A stretch of 64,000 nucleotides of DNA from Hsuehochloa calcarea (taxonomy: Eukaryota > Streptophyta > Magnoliopsida > Poales > Poaceae): assembly GCA_036346395.1 (NCBI GenBank), contig CM070594.1, positions 31,033,385-31,097,384 on the forward strand, written 5' to 3'. Positions 20,607-33,880 of the stretch are shown here, piece after piece. The translations under genes and the position numbers were made by a program. The notes beneath the pieces are model-generated. The model searched no databases. It was not told the origin of the DNA and saw only the letters and a program-made list of their open reading frames with translations. Positions within the stretch are counted from its first letter, which is position 1, and every line of letters begins with the position of its first letter.

Positions 20607-21955
20607 ATGATGACATTACGATACCATGCACCTACATCAACCGAGGAGGACGACAAAGGTAACACTATTGGTACTAAATCGATATATCATCAAGACAAGG
20701 TGCGTAAAACTGAGAACTCTATTATTCCTTTGATGATTCCAAGTTCTAAATTTGATATGCTTAATTTGCATAATATGGAATTGATTGCTCATGTAAGTTA
20801 TTACTAGAATATCCCTTAATGATTCTTTTGTGTCATATCATATTCGTAAACCAAAAGAGGTAGTTAGTGTTTTTAAGAAGGTTCTTGAAATTTCACATTT
20901 AAAATCACTAGTAAATAGCTACGATACACATATAAATTCAATTTGATCGAGATTTTATAGATAACAACATGTTTCAAGTTTATCGAATATGCATTACTAT
21001 TGATAATCTTGTTAATTTAAAATTACATGTTTTATGCAACCATCTATTGAGCAATGTCACGGTCTCTTTAAGATGGGTTTAAATACAAGTGTCTATTGTT
21101 TAGAATGCAACATGATGCCTACTTGTTTATCTCTTAAATGTATAACTAATCGTGAGTAGCGCAATGAATCATGGAATGGTATCAATTGGTTTTCACCCAC
21201 TTTACTTGACTTTGGTATTGGGAAGGTGAAATTTTATCATATGAGTCAGCTTGTGCAATTTGAAATGTGATTCTAGCTATCGATTGTACAAAACAACGCT
21301 AATAACACAACAATTGATTCATACATATATCAATGATATACATTGTTCTCTTTGTTTAATACATGTTCGACAAAACATCATGCGCTACACGGAACTTGTT
21401 TGGATGATAAATACATATACCATGCATATACGTTGTTTTCTGCTCAGCACATTTTCAGTTATCAAAAGCCGAGGACGGCTTTTTTGAAGAAAGGGAGGAT
21501 GATGCGACATCCTTAGCTATGTTGTTTCATATAATATTTTCAATTCATTAAATACCTCGTAACAACATGAGCTTACTAAGAGAGTTGAAAACAAGAGAAG
21601 CTTATCCAACATGTGAATTGCTCATTAATTTCCTTTAAATTAGTTGAGAATTTCATACTACCTAAAACTAGTGTTTTGCTTGTGCTTATATTGGAAGATT
21701 CAATAATGTACGGAGATGAAGGATATGACGTTGTTCTTGAAGAAAGGCCACAATGGAGGAGAAGCTCGTGAGACAAGCAAAGGGAGAGAAGCCCAAGAAT
21801 CCAAGTCAAATTCGAAACTTCCACAAGCCCAACCAAATTCAAATTCGAATCAACTCAGAATCAAATTCGATCGGAATCAGCATCAAATTCGGATTCGGAA
21901 TCAGCAGGACAGTCCGAGTAAAAAGATCATAACTTTCATACGAAGTCGGATTTGA
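20607..21955 (+). pseudogene. Unidentified coding relic (block A copy)
   Basis: Scattered plus-strand ORFs (20607-20807, 21251-21487, 21716-21955) correspond to better preserved ORFs in block B at 36644-37964. The deduced peptides are Leu/Ile-rich with patches such as FDMLNLHNMELIAH. I do not recognise the family. Premature stops and frame changes relative to copy B make it non-functional as written. Confidence 0.4.
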
Positions 21956-22590
21956 GTGGTTTTGGGCTTGTTGGAAAGCTAACTTCAAGCCTGATCCAAC
22001 GGATCCTCCCCACTCTGAAATTCATCCTGTATCAAAAGATATGACCAAAACAATATGATAGTTGTAAAATTAGAGTTTCCTTTTTGTTTTAGATTGAGTC
22101 GGAATTGGAGTAGAGTTTAATTCCAAATTAGAATAGGAGTAGCCTCTTGGCCAGCCATGAGGAGGAGTAGGGCACTATATATAGAGGGTAGACCCCATTG
22201 TAACTCGAGACCACGCTTAATATATTTTTAAAGCTTTTGCTTGATTCTCGTGTTGTTTATAGCCAAAACAGAGAATTGGGCATTGAGAATAAGGGTCGTT
22301 TTGCTTTTCCACTGAATTGAGAGTTCACGATCTTCGCCAGGTCAGCGAGGATCCAATCAAGTGTGTGTTTGGGTGAATTTTCCATAGAGTTGCAAGTCCG
22401 TATTGGCGCAGGATCACCGGTGGTTCGTCAGATACACAAGTTATCAAAGGTTCTACGCGAGAAGATCGGGCACCGTCAATCAATCTCTCATAATCATATC
22501 TTGATCGGCATGAGGATCTCTCAACCGTGGAGGCCTACCAAAGTAGGTCTTACATGCCCACCCAATGTGGGTCTTCTTCCGTGATAATTT
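21956..22590 (+). repeat. LTR-like promoter region (block A copy)
   Basis: It contains gggcactatatatagagggtag (TATA box about 22175-22184), then a leader ending in the small hairpins CCTAC-CAAA-GTAGG (22534-22547) and CCCAC-CCAAT-GTGGG. This is the same segment as 37970-38652, with homopolymers shortened by one base at several places (ggg for gggg, cccc for ccccc). LTR edges are not resolved. Confidence 0.5.
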
Positions 22591-22771
22591 TTGGGAAAAA
22601 AAGAGGAGCGGCTCCCTACCCAAATAGAAAATTAATTATAGGAATATAGTTCAAAATTTACATAAGTATAAAAACAAGAACTCAAAAATTAAAATATAAT
22701 CAGATGTTCACTTTTCACCCTATGCAAATTTAAGTTGACTTCTTCCTTAAAAGAAAATTTCCAGACGCATC
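22591..22771 (-). pseudogene. LINE 3' fragment left of the CACTA insertion (block A copy)
   Basis: AT-rich sequence matching 38660-38853. On the minus strand it would continue the LINE text from the other side of the CACTA element. Only the end near 22735-22771 still resembles coding sequence, and about 40 bases at the junction seen in copy B are missing here. Confidence 0.4.
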
Positions 22772-23915
22772 AAGGATGGTTCTTTTTGAACTATGTTTAT
22801 CACAGCATTTGCTTCAGAATAGAATCGTTTATGAAAATTCATGCATTTCGCTCTAAGAATTGTTCAGGAATTATCATGATGATTCTATTCATGAACCGTC
22901 TCATATTATAATCATATCACATACGGTTTTGTAGATAAAATCGCCTATGGTACTTTTGTTTTGTTGGGTGGAAGCGAAATTTGACTTAATGGTGGGTCAT
23001 AAACTCGCTTTATATTAACAGAGTCTCACACACCTCCATCTCCTCCTCCGCCATCTCTCCTCTAACCGAGTGCCACTGCCTCGCCTCGACCTTGCTCTCC
23101 GCCTCCTCGAGCTCGCCGCCTGCTGGGCCTCCACCTCGCCTCACCGTCTGCCACCGCCTCCCACGACCTCATCGCCCTAGCCTCCACTTCCACCCCATCC
23201 TCCCCGAGCTCGCCGCCACTTCCTCCACCTTGCTCAGCCTCGCTGCTGCCGGGCCTCCCACGACCTCACTCTCTACTCCCCTTTGCTATGTGATGTTGAT
23301 TAATAAGAGCTAGTGTTAGTGCTCGTGAATGGATTGAGTTGATGCTACGTGATGTGGGTGATGCTGGCTATTGTGGAAGCTCTATGCATGTGTAGTTCAT
23401 GCGCTGAGTTATTTGGTTTCGCAAAAATATAGATGGCACATCGCAAAGTCCAAAGAAATAGCCATAACTTTTCATACAAACTCGAATTGCGACGCTATTT
23501 GCCTATTGAAAGCTAACAAAAGTTCAATCCGAAATCCATAAGCCCATATTATATTATCAAATTCATTCGCGAGGCTCAGAGGCTCCGACGAAGTGAAACC
23601 CCAAAAAAGGTCGCTATGGCCTCAAAACATCCTCCAAGTTTTAGCACTGCTTTCTTTCTTTTTTTTGCAATAGAAAAGGCTATAATAGACGGTTCTAAAA
23701 AGAACCATCTGTGAAAAAACTATCACAGACGTAGTTTCCTGAATCGTCAGGAAAAGCTATCTGCATTTGTTCTTGTTCGTAACCGTCGTGATAGCTTTTT
23801 ACGCATTTTAAAACCATCTGTGATGACCTTATATCATCACGATATATAAATTCAGATGGTTCAAAACCATCCGTGATGACTTCCAACCGCTTATGATGAC
23901 CCTTTGTGTAGTAGT
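22772..23915. mobile_element. Non-autonomous CACTA-like transposon (block A copy)
   Basis: The right terminus ctttgtgtagtagt (ends 23915) and the subterminal repeats of the type catcacagatggtt / aaccatctgtgatga agree with copy B at 38856-40062. The left terminus is eroded: the sequence jumps from LINE text to caaggatggttc at 22772. Inside lies a GC-rich cargo (23030-23290) without a stable frame; ORF 23092-23313 is not kept in copy B. Confidence 0.55.
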
Positions 23916-24583
23916 ATATGCTCAAACGCTTGCCATTTCACTACTTCCAATATGCCAAGAAGCAACGATGAAAACTTCCATGAAAAAAGGATGCCCAGCT
24001 TGTTTTCCTTGATAAATGAGCGAAATTACATTGTCACTAACATTCCAATTGGAACCAATGGTATGCCAAGATCACATCAAAGGACACCAAATAACTAGTG
24101 ATGAATGGATTCCTCTTCCTTGATGCACCTAGAACACAAATGTAGTCACTTCCTATATTGAAATGCCTTCCCTTTAACATTCGGTGTTTAAACTTCCCAA
24201 ACCAATAGCAAGCAAACACTTTTAATTTCATGACACATTTATCGCTCCAAACCCACATAAAAACTATAGGAATTTTTATATGTTGGAACCGATGATTGTA
24301 TAACTTCTTTGAGGTTTATACACCGATCCCAAAATATAAGACCAAACATCGTTGTATCCTCTTGGGTATGAATCATTTCAAATATCTTTGCAAAGCCAAG
24401 TATTCATCATGGGCTTCAAAGACTAAGTGGCAAGAGTAATCGATCATGGGTCATTGTTCAAGATAAGCATAGACAGAGATATCCTCATTTTTTACATAGG
24501 AATAAAGCCTAGGATATTCTAAACATAGCAGTCGCCATTCTATAAATCTTTCCAAAAGAAAACTATCTCCTTTCCCACTACAC
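23916..24583 (-). pseudogene. LINE (non-LTR) ORF2 C-terminal relic (block A copy)
   Basis: Minus-strand text reads DKCVMKLKVFACYWFGKFKHR followed by RHFNIGSDYICVLGASR (ORF 24037-24258). This matches the zinc-binding tail (zf-RVT) of plant LINE reverse transcriptases, where the usual wording is K-C-x-x-K-x-K-x-F-x-W and C-V-x-C-G-x-x-x-E. It continues upstream to about 24580 in broken frames (YSYVKNEDISVYAYL). The CACTA element interrupts it on the left. Confidence 0.65.
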
Positions 24584-26696
24584 CGAACACCGCTATTCTA
24601 AGCCAAGATGCCACCTAAGGATACAATATATGAACAATTTACTAAATAAGATTCAATATGCATCTATCCAAATATCAATAACAGATAACGAGGTGAAAGC
24701 CCAATACATCGCTATGAATAATCAAGAAACTAATCATGGAACGACATGACATGAAGTTTAAACATTACTTAATCACACCCTTCTCATCAAGGAATATCAA
24801 AGTTGAAACTATTAATGAAAATTATCGAGTAATGTTCTGTGTGCAACGTTGGTCTACTCCCTTCCCCAAAATCATCAACATCGTGGTGGATCACCTAAAT
24901 AACATTGAGAGCAAGGGTGAGTCAAACTTAGTAGTACCATATTAGAATAATCAATCAAATAGTGGATAAATCAATTCAATTGAATTATGAACAAATCTTG
25001 CACCACATACATGATTGAATGGAATGAATACATGAATGGATGGAATGAAAGAATGCAATCAAGGAATGGACTAATCATGCTTATAATTTAAGAGAAGCAG
25101 TGTAACATCCATTTGTTCACTTAAAGTTACCGATGAAGAACGTTTATACGAAAGTGTCCAACGTGGCCCATATTGGAATGGTGGATCACACGCACCATTC
25201 TGAATTGATGGGTTTTCAAATGCCCATACCGAATTGATGGGTCTTTCAAATGCCCATACCGGAATTGATGGGTCTTTCAAAATTCCACCCGTGGACGGAA
25301 ATTAAAGCATGTATGAATGGAATGAAGCAAGTAATATGAATGTCATCATCTTTTCTCAATTATCAATATGAAACATATCAACATCATGAACAAGTGCAAG
25401 AACATACACGATACATCACATTATCATGCATTCAATTGAAAACACCATGTTAATATGCAGATTTGGCTCGACTGAATATGAATGTTGAGTAACTTCGTTG
25501 ATTGAAAACATGAATCATAGAAACATTAGCATGAACACAAACACATCATTCATCAATGTAAAGGATTCAATGTATTTGCCTTTCGCGCTAGCGACGCACT
25601 AGCAAGCAATGAAGGTGTTCACACGCGATGCCTCACCGCCTACACAAGTGTTCCCAATAAGAACAACGTGGAAATACATTGCTACCGGTGTTCTACAATA
25701 TCTCCCGACTACCCAATATACCGCATTAATTCGAATTGAAAATAAACTATTCAAATTGATTTCAGCCCTTCCTCGATCAGGCACGAGAAAACATATTTAA
25801 TTATCTGGAATTTAAATGACCAAACCAGTGCCCAATGAATCTTAACGCATGACACTACGGAACTCTAGTTGGCGGGTTCCTAATTCGCCAAAACAAAGGC
25901 CTAAACAATACTTGAAAACACTAATGATATCTGCCAGATTTCGAACAGGGTAAAGAAAATGACGAATCTTTATTCTACGATCCAATAGAGGTGATCTTTA
26001 TCAACATGGAAAGATACTTTAAAGGGCTACAATAACATATTTGGGTGGGAGTTCAATCTGAATGTAACTAGATCAAACCGACGAGAAACCGACAGCCTAA
26101 AAATCTCCGACAAGAGAGTGTGTGTAAAAAATTCATATCTCCTAAACCACATGGTGGAATCTCGTGATCTCAGTGCCAAAAGAAAGCTAAGGAAACCAGG
26201 AACATAACTCTAGGAGACGAAAACCCGATATTCGCCGCTAAGTAATTCATAATGGTCTGATAAGAAAATATGCCAAAACACGCCACCGCCCAAAGATGTC
26301 AAGAAAACTACCATATCTCCTAAACCGTAATTCCAAATCAGATAATCAAAGCGTAAAAAGCTAAGATCAAGGGCTACAACTTTGTAACAGGGAAGATTCA
26401 AACGAACTGAACTTACCCAAATCTGATGAACAAGTCTCTGACGACGGTGGAGGAGGGTGGCGGCTTGCTGGAGAGGGGAGGAGGGGTGGCGGCTTTGGGA
26501 GGGAGGGAGAGAGAGGGATAGGCTAGGGTTTGGGATGAGGAAAAACCCCTTGGTTGGCCCTCTCATGGGCCCCTCCTGGCCGTGGCCTGTGCCAGTTGTC
26601 GGAAGATCGCCGAAACCCCTCCGATTCAGAAATTTCAGTTCTTGTTTGAATTTTCCTCCCTACCGCTTAATTACTCCGATCCGAATCGGTATTACA
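24584..26696 (-). repeat. Family-4 LTR (block A copy)
   Basis: About 2.11 kb from a damaged start (cgaacaccgctattcta where copy B has TGTAACACCCTGGCTATTCG) to TATTACA (26696), followed by the polypurine side. It includes tandem cccat..atggg stem-loops (25195-25275) and a GC-rich leader (26430-26600) with ggctagggtttggg (telobox). The palindrome that opens the hairpin cluster in copy B is missing here. Confidence 0.8.
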
Positions 26697-26943
26697 TTCT
26701 ACCTCCAACAGGATTCGACCTCAACTCACCAATCTAAATGTAAGGAAGCTACGATCGGACTGAAAATGATATTCTAAGCTTGAATTGCTCGATATCGCTA
26801 ACACTGAGCACACAACACATGCAAGATCTGATAAAGACCAGACGGTCAACGCGATAAGCCAACGCTTCATTTCTACAACTTTCAAAAACGAAGAGAATCC
26901 AACTAGAAATAGAGAGTCCTCATCACATCCACGCATGTTAACT
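26697..26943 (-). mobile_element. PPT-side fragment of non-coding internal domain (block A copy)
   Basis: The polypurine remnant (ttctacctccaacaggattcgacctc) is followed by the conserved beginning of the non-coding internal domain, also seen at 8404, 42936 and 51756. It stops at gttaact where the next LTR begins. Non-coding. Confidence 0.65.
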
Positions 26944-27508
26944 TGTAACACTCACCCAACATTGAGCTTGGAATGCCACTAAACTACTATAACCATCTAA
27001 TTTACATCAACTTACTATAAAATTTCAGCAAGCATAACAACATTAAAACCCATCCACGGTCGCATTAACACAAGCATAACACTATGACAATCATAGATAA
27101 ATTAGACCTAGGAGCATAGCAAAATAATAAACCAAGATTAATATAAACCAAGCATCTATGGTTATTCACCATCATGTCCTAGATATAAATATCCGGTTAT
27201 TCTTAAAAGTTTCATGTCCAATGAATCAAATAATTGGGTGAAGTGCATGATTCCTGCCACAGCCTTCCCGAATAAAACATCATCATCGGTCACCTAAAAC
27301 AACAGAGCAAGAATGAGTCCAAGACTCATCAAATACATAATAAAGCCATAAACAATAGTTTATTAACCATAATCAAAGTTATCATCATCATCCATTTAGT
27401 TAATGCCATTGTCATTCTCAAACAAACAAGCCATATTCCATATAGGTAAAGTTGCACAATTTAACAATTTACTTAGATATGAATGCACCAACATGCTCAT
27501 GCTCATAT
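26944..27508 (-). repeat. Family-3 LTR fragment (block A copy)
   Basis: The first 565 bases of the PBS-side of a family-3 LTR (TGTAACACTCACCCAACATTGAGC). The sequence then jumps at gctcatatac to the internal domain. The same jump occurs in block B at 43781, so it predates the duplication. Confidence 0.75.
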
Positions 27509-27724
27509 ACTTCTTTGGTATGTCTCAATTAAATGAATCGACATGCCAACACAACGCCAACTCGACATGGAAAACAACAACAACGACACATAACTCAAAC
27601 GAAATCAGAAAATGTTCACTAACCGAGAAACATCCTTTTCACGCTTTTAGGAGTAAAACTTCTCTAACCTTGGAATTAATTCATCGATACCACATGAGCT
27701 TAAACCTTTAATTGAACATCCTCC
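27509..27724 (-). mobile_element. Non-coding internal domain fragment (block A copy)
   Basis: Aligns with 43782-44010 and 52345-52580, ending at gaacatcctc, where it switches to gypsy RT text at 27725. No ORF. Confidence 0.65.
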
Positions 27725-30030
27725 TCCATAAAAATGGCGGTGCATTAGTCAATCCAAAAGACATAACTTTATACTCATAATGCCCATACAGTGGAGAAAG
27801 CGGTCTTCTCTACATCTGCTCACGCACCACGAATTTGATTATACCACGGCGGAGATCGATCTTGGAGAATACTTGAGCTCCATTCAGCCGATCAAACAAG
27901 TCCTCAATGCGGGGCAATGGATATTTGTTCTTGATTGTGTTGCATTAAGCGCCACGATAATCAATACACATCGCCAACTCCATCCTTCTTCTCTGTGAGC
28001 GAGCAGAGCTCCCCATGGCGATACACTCGCTGATCAAACCTTTAGCCAACAAATCATCCAATTGCTTCTTCAACTCGTCACGAAGCGGACGTGCTAATCG
28101 ATATGGAACATCGAGATGGGGCGAGTACCGGAACAAGATCAATGCGAAACTCCACGTCTCGCGGTGGCAAGCCGGAGGCTCGGTGGGAACACATCAGGTA
28201 ATCACTAACCACTGGAATCTCCTCAATCTGCGAAGCCACACTCGGTTTCGGCAAGAGCTAAAAGCCCGATTTTCCTTGCGGCGGCCAGAAACAATCCGTA
28301 TCTCGAAAGAGAGCGCGGGCGCACTCCTGAAATGTCAACGTCTCTCGGGCGGGTGCGCACGAGATATTCTCTGAAACAGGATATCACGGCTCGATAAGAG
28401 TGCAACCAATCCATACCCAAGATAACCTCGAGCGGCTCCATTTGAATAACTATCAAATTCGCGTGAACTTCTCTCCATCAATAATAACAGAACACCGGGA
28501 CAAGCGGTGAGCTAGCAATAATACCCCCAAGAGAACTAACCAACACGGTAGAAATCCTTTGCATACTCAAGTTCGCTCTCTAGCAAGCGCGAAGTCGACA
28601 CAAGCGAAAAGGTAGCCCCGAATCGAAAAGGACTAAAGCATCAAGCGAATCCACAAGCAAAGTACTGTCACCACGTCGGGGCGACCGCGGACTCCGTTGT
28701 GGGCATGGCGTACACTCGGTGGCGCCATGGCGAAAAGACGGCGGCCGGCGGCGAGCCCCAACAATCTCTTTGTGGCGGTGCGGTAAAGCGGTCGTGCAAC
28801 TGAAGTGGTGCGAAGGTGGCGGTGCCGATAGTACCCTCTTTGGGCGCCCAGTGAAGAAATGGCATCATTGGAGGGCGATCATCATCTGGAAAGATCCTCG
28901 GCGGGACCCATCAAGAAGAAGATGGCACGAGCTCCCACTTGATCACGCTAGCGGGGTTACGGCGACACACCGCTCCTTGTGACCGGTCGGCCACAGCGGC
29001 GGCAATCTCCGTCAAAGTGCACTCGGCCGCGGTGTCCATCACCGCACTTAAAGCAAAGCATGCCACCTTACAGGGACAGGACGAAGAGTTGGAGTACTGC
29101 AAAGGGCGGCGTAGAAGAAGGAGCGGCCTCGGCGCTTAGACTTGAAGGATGCGGGCCTCCATGAATTTCTTGAAAGGTCATTGGGCAGACCCACTTCCCT
29201 CACTAGAGCTCCTCTTGGTCACCACGAAACAACCGATCCACGGAGGCTTCTTTGCCCTTTGTGAGTGCATCTCCAACTCCATGCCCCTAGCTTGCTCCAC
29301 CACAGGCTGTAATCACGGGTGGAGTAGCTCCCAACACATCAGGTTTTGAGGTGAGACCCAGCGGAACCTCTTGGCTTCGAAGATCATCGTTAGCTCTGGA
29401 AGGGCAGGCGAACTAAGTTGTTGAACTCGGCCTCATACTCGGCAATAGACCTCTTCCCACGAGCAAAGGTCGTCAAGGCAACCTCCATCTTCTCAACAAA
29501 AGAATAGGGTAGAACTTTCCCTTGAGCGATCAACAAAGTCCTCCCAAGTGGTGGCCCTTGAGTGGCGGTCCTCGAAGACAACACGCCCTCCACCAAATAT
29601 CGCTTGCCCTTTCACCGAAAGGCTACAAAGCGGACCCTCGATGTGAAGACATCTCCAAAGCTCAAAGCGCCTCTCCATAAAAGCGCAGCCGGATCCATTG
29701 CTGGACGGTGTGCCCACCGTCAAGCGCATCAAACCTCAACCCCATCCACTCTCGAAGTGACATCGCGCCTCGGGAACCGGTGGATGTGCGGCAGGGAGCA
29801 ACAACAGATGCCGCAGACAGCGAGGCTGCCGGCGCTGTTGACGAAAGCACGGATCTCTCCACCAACTCTCTCGGCCAAGCGGGGTCTCATCTTGGACCTG
29901 GCGGAGGCTGGTCAGCGGCAACCCCTCGACTCTTGACTCATACGCTACTGGAGGTGGCTCCACGGAACCTCGCCCGCGAACTCGACCTCCACGACCATGG
30001 CCACCACGACCACGTCCTCTACCCTCGGCA
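27725..30030 (-). pseudogene. gypsy RT, protease and gag relic (left end of block B)
   Basis: In element sense: gag at 30030-28640, with GQAIFGGG in place of GQADIWWEG near 29600 and a knuckle region near 29000-28980; protease near 28640-28300 (VILGMDWLHSYRAVISC at 28430-28340); then the RT fingers to 27725 (PYRLARPLRDELKKQLDDLLAKGLI, MCIDYRGA). RT is cut at 27725, the equivalent of about position 890 in the left element, before the catalytic FIDD motif. Many one- to three-base losses break the frame. The segment 27725-28429 has no counterpart in block A. It would be the same gypsy lineage as the element at 1-5882. Confidence 0.8.
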
Positions 30031-30279
30031 TAGCTATCAACCACAATCAACAATACACAATGAGTTCAAAGCTCAAAATAAACTCATCCATCAATGAACA
30101 ACATAACGGAAGCGTAAAAACTATATTCGTACCTCTCTCTAACCTACTGTGCGCTAGTGTGTCAAATTTTAGATTGGTTAACCATTAGCAAATTTTAGTT
30201 GATTTACTAATACTAAAACAAATTTTAACAATTTTAGTTTGCCTATGTTGTTAATCTATTCACCACGGACCTAAAGCCC

Positions 30280-30291
30280 GCTCTGATACCA
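30280..30291 (-). other. Primer-binding site, intact
   Basis: The reverse complement is TGGTATCAGAGC, two bases from the LTR start at 30294. It serves as the reference for the damaged copy at 14499 in block A. Confidence 0.9.
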
Positions 30292-30293
30292 AC

Positions 30294-32667
30294 TGTAACA
30301 CCCCAGCCCAACACTGAGCCTAGAATGCCACCACGCTACTCTCTAAACTAATAATTATCGACACACTATATAATTACAGCAAGAAAACAATGATAATCAT
30401 ATCCATGGACCACAAAAGAGCAATGCATAATTATGGATCAAGTGATAATAAATAATCAATGGGAATTATAACCAGGTAAATAATCCAAAGTAGCATCAAC
30501 CAATGACTCCAAATTAATAAAGCAAATAGTCTAGTCCAAATGATGTCCTAAACTTTATTCAACCTCTAACATGTCCAAGTGTAATCCAATTCTGAATGAA
30601 AATATTATGAAGGTAAATGATCATGTGTTGCCCATGTGCCCTACTCGCTCTCAGTTATGGCGTCCTCGAAGATCACCTAAAGACAACAATAGAGCAAGGG
30701 TGAGTCCACGACTCAGCAAACACATCCATAAACAACGAACAATAATAAATCAACAGCATTCAATAACTTCATTATCATCACAGGTACTTCTATTTGATTC
30801 ACATCCATTAATCTCATGTTTCAATGCAAACCTAATCTACATGTCCACATGCACTTCTTTCGCGTATACCGGTATAGCATGAGTGAATGCTCGCGACAAC
30901 ATTCACTCTCAAGCCCGTTCCTCCATAAGGATCGGGGACCTCCTCCACTCCCGTGGAGTTGTGATCATTCATGATCACCTGCCCATATGCAAAGATGCTT
31001 ATGAATGCAAACATGCACACTCCATCATATACAACATATCCAACTTTTCATCATGATTGTCAACAAAGATATAAACATACCAATTCCCTTGTTTGCAATT
31101 AAATAAAATAAAAGCACAACAATAATGGTAATAGAAGATAAAGCGATGATCAATCATTGATCATTGTCTACCATGCACTTGCCTTTACTAGTTGCGGCGC
31201 ACAATTTGGCTAGACGGCAACAACAAGTCTGACGCATCTCCTACATTAAATACACAAATCTCAATACAAGCTACAGCATCATAAGAACCACAATCAATCG
31301 ACATCGCTCCTACACGTCCCCAAATATACCACGATACTCCGGTACCGAAAAGTTACCCATTGCGGTCTTAGTACTAAAACGAACGTAACTTTTGACTCGA
31401 AAGTCCGATCACAACAAACCACCCCATTCTGGATTCTTCATAACATTATCCACATTTTCTTAGATTACGAAGACTTCTAATTAAATCATCTAACCCTCCG
31501 TTTTTAGCCCAGAAAGCCGATCTGTCCGCTTCGGAACAGCAGTCTTACTAAATTCATAACTTTTGTTTTACTCAACCAAAATGCGTGTTCTCAGATTCTA
31601 CAGAACCATTGGACAATTATCTACGTCTTTCATGTAGATCAAAAACTCTAATTAAGCTATTTACTATTTTTAATCTACAGTCTACCAAAACAGCGCCGAA
31701 AGACGACAACCGTAAAAACAGCAGTCTTCCAAAATTCATAACTCGAATTCTACTTTTCCGATTGACATAATAAAATATGCTATAGAAAGATATCGAAATT
31801 ATCTACAATTAACTAGTAGATGAGATTTCCAAAATTCGCCATTAAGATATCCGAATAAATCGTACAACGGACAGCAGGCTAAACAGATTCATTAGACGGC
31901 ATCTCGTCTACAAATTAAAGAACCCTCTCTAATTAATCTAAATTCTAATCTCTAAATAAACAGCGAAACAGAGACGAAACGAAATTATAGATCGTTACCT
32001 GTAGAAGAATGCCAAAAACACTAAATTTTTCCGCCCTTCTCTCTCTAGATTAGTCCTTGATTTAATCTCCAACTATGCTTCGGAGAAGCACTCGGCAGCA
32101 GCGACAAAGAAACCAGCGAGATCACGGTCGATCGGCAACTGGCGCCGCGAGGCGGTCTTGGTCGGCTCGGCAGCTTCCTGGGAAACAAAGCAGCAGCGAC
32201 GGCCGCAACGCAACAAAGCAACAGCAGTGGCGGCAATGAAGCGGCGATCGGCAGCGGCTCAATGACCAGACGCCAAGCGGTCGGTCGCGGCCAGCGGTCG
32301 GCCGGAGGGGCTCTCGGCGCGGCGAAGACGGTCGGCACCAGCGCGGCGTCCACGCGGGGCGTCGGCGGTAGCTTTGGCTTAGCGCGAGCTTCCGTGGTCT
32401 GGCGGCTTCGGGCGATACAGTGATCCACGCCTGAGGCGGCAAGGAAAAGGTGGCGGCGGTGCGGCTCGAGAGAAAAAGCGGCGGCGGTGGATTAAAAAAA
32501 CTATTAGGGTTTCTAGAAAACCCACAACATATTTATCTGACTCTTAAAATTACGAATTATCCTATTTCCACGTATACTAAATTCTTTAATTACGCACAAG
32601 CCCTAAATTCTTTAACTAATTAATTTATTATTAGTATTGCTATTATTATTATTTTCAGAATATTACA
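30294..32667 (-). repeat. Family-1 LTR (block B copy)
   Basis: 2374 bases, TGTAACACC to TATTACA. The hairpin cluster is intact: TATACCGGTATA 30865-30876; GAGTGAATG 30881-30889 with CATTCACTC 30900-30908; CTCCAC-TCCC-GTGGAG 30943-30958. The GC-rich leader (32060-32480) is rich in ggc/gcc. Telobox attagggttt is at 32503-32512 and an ATAAATAT box near 32528-32535. The next bases, gattc (32668-32672), would be a target-duplication half; the element's far end is missing. Confidence 0.88.
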
Positions 32668-33468
32668 GATTCAGCCAAAACAGAGAACCAAAACGCCCAA
32701 GAAGACAAGCGAAACTTGTCGGTTGAAACGATCGTAAAGAAAAGCCTATAACTTTCAGTCTCTGATCCTATGGAGATGATCTTTATCAATGCGGAATTAT
32801 GGAGAAATTATATTCAAAAACCTATTTGGGTGGCCTCCACAGATCGGCTCCAACTAGAACAAAACTGAAGAGCAACCGTCAGTGTCCAAAATCTCTGACA
32901 GACAGAGTAGTGTGCGGTTAAAAATTCATAACTCCTAAACCACAGGGTGGAATCTCGTGATCTCAGTGCCAAAAAAATCTAACAAAACCAGGAACATAAC
33001 TCTAGGAGACGTAGACCCGAGATTCGGCTTCTAAAGGCCTTCAATCTACCGCACAACCCACTGCACTATTCTGGATAGATCTGAAATCGCAGACTGAACC
33101 GACCCAAATGAACAATTATGCAACTAAACTAATACAAATAGCTAATCAGAACTTTCGTTACCCTTGAAGACCTGTAGAATGACGAAGATAAGGCGCTAGA
33201 TCTGGATGGAAGGCGCCGGGAGAGGAGGTGGAAGGGGGAGGGGGCGGCGGCTCAAGGGAATGGGGGGGCCGGCGGCTAGGGTTGTGGGGAGGGGCCTCCC
33301 CCCTTTTGAGTGACCGGCTCCTCCCTCTTGGGCGGCTGGGTGCGACCACGGCCTAGGTTGGCGAATATTTGCGGATCTCCCCTCCGAAGACTAATATTTC
33401 TGATTTAAACCCCGTCCTTTACTCCTTCAGCCTTCTTTCAATTACTGATTGCGATTCGGGGTGTCACA
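32668..33468 (-). repeat. Partial LTR of a further gypsy family (block B copy)
   Basis: The element-sense 5' portion of an LTR related to families 2-4. It carries the shared sentence about a diffuse AT-rich tract (ggagatgatctttatca, ctcctaaaccaca, ctcagtgcc) and a GC-rich leader with ggctagggttg (33275-33285). It ends at ggggtgtcaca (about 33468), a diverged LTR terminus. The family-1 element was inserted in it. Confidence 0.6.
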
Positions 33469-33880
33469 CACACGGTCGACTGGGCAGCGATCTCACGCGG
33501 CAGGAGGGCACACAAGGTAGCTAGCACGCCTTGCGGCGCTCGCCAACCACGACATGTAGTGGCGGCGATCGTGGCGAGAAAAACACCAGCCGGCGCAAGC
33601 ATGCGGTGGTGAGTACTCACACTTGCGACATCTGGTCTTCTGCTGCGCGAGTGGCGATCGGCGATGACCATCACGATGGGAAAGGCACGTGGCGACGCCG
33701 CACTCTAAAAAAATAAACCAGCGCGCGGCTAGGGTTTGGTTTCTCATTTACATCCCTAATACTCACGTCCTTTTTTTACAAAGCGGACTCAACCCTTCCT
33801 AAAATTCCAAACATCTCTTTTCCATGTATCTTTTGTGTTTAATTACGCACGGGCCCTCAAGAGTTAATTTGAATATTACG
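33469..33880 (-). repeat. LTR end fragment, family-1-like (block B copy)
   Basis: GC-rich leader remnant, telobox (ggctagggtttgg, 33728-33740), then tttaattacgcacgggccctcaag and the terminus gaatattac at about 33880. Short fragment without its own PBS or PPT. Confidence 0.5.

Larger units (their letters stand above)
12714..27724. repeat. Block A: copy of a 15-16 kb mosaic repeated at 28430-44010
   Basis: Every component of this block reappears in the same order and orientation in block B, offset by 15.7 to 16.3 kb. The offset grows rightward because A carries many more small deletions. Long AT-rich stretches are identical by eye, for example about 20390-20620 versus 36405-36640. Shared derived junctions also match, such as the LTR-to-internal jump at 27508 and 43781. 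The left edge is the jump at 12714 and the right edge is a jump to RT text at 27725. It could be a recent tandem duplication or a falsely duplicated haplotype in the assembly. Confidence 0.85.

Noticed and set aside
23092..23313. Pro/Ser-rich ORF inside the CACTA-like element as an expressed gene
   Set aside because: The frame is not conserved in the block B copy, and no start context or intron structure is recognisable.
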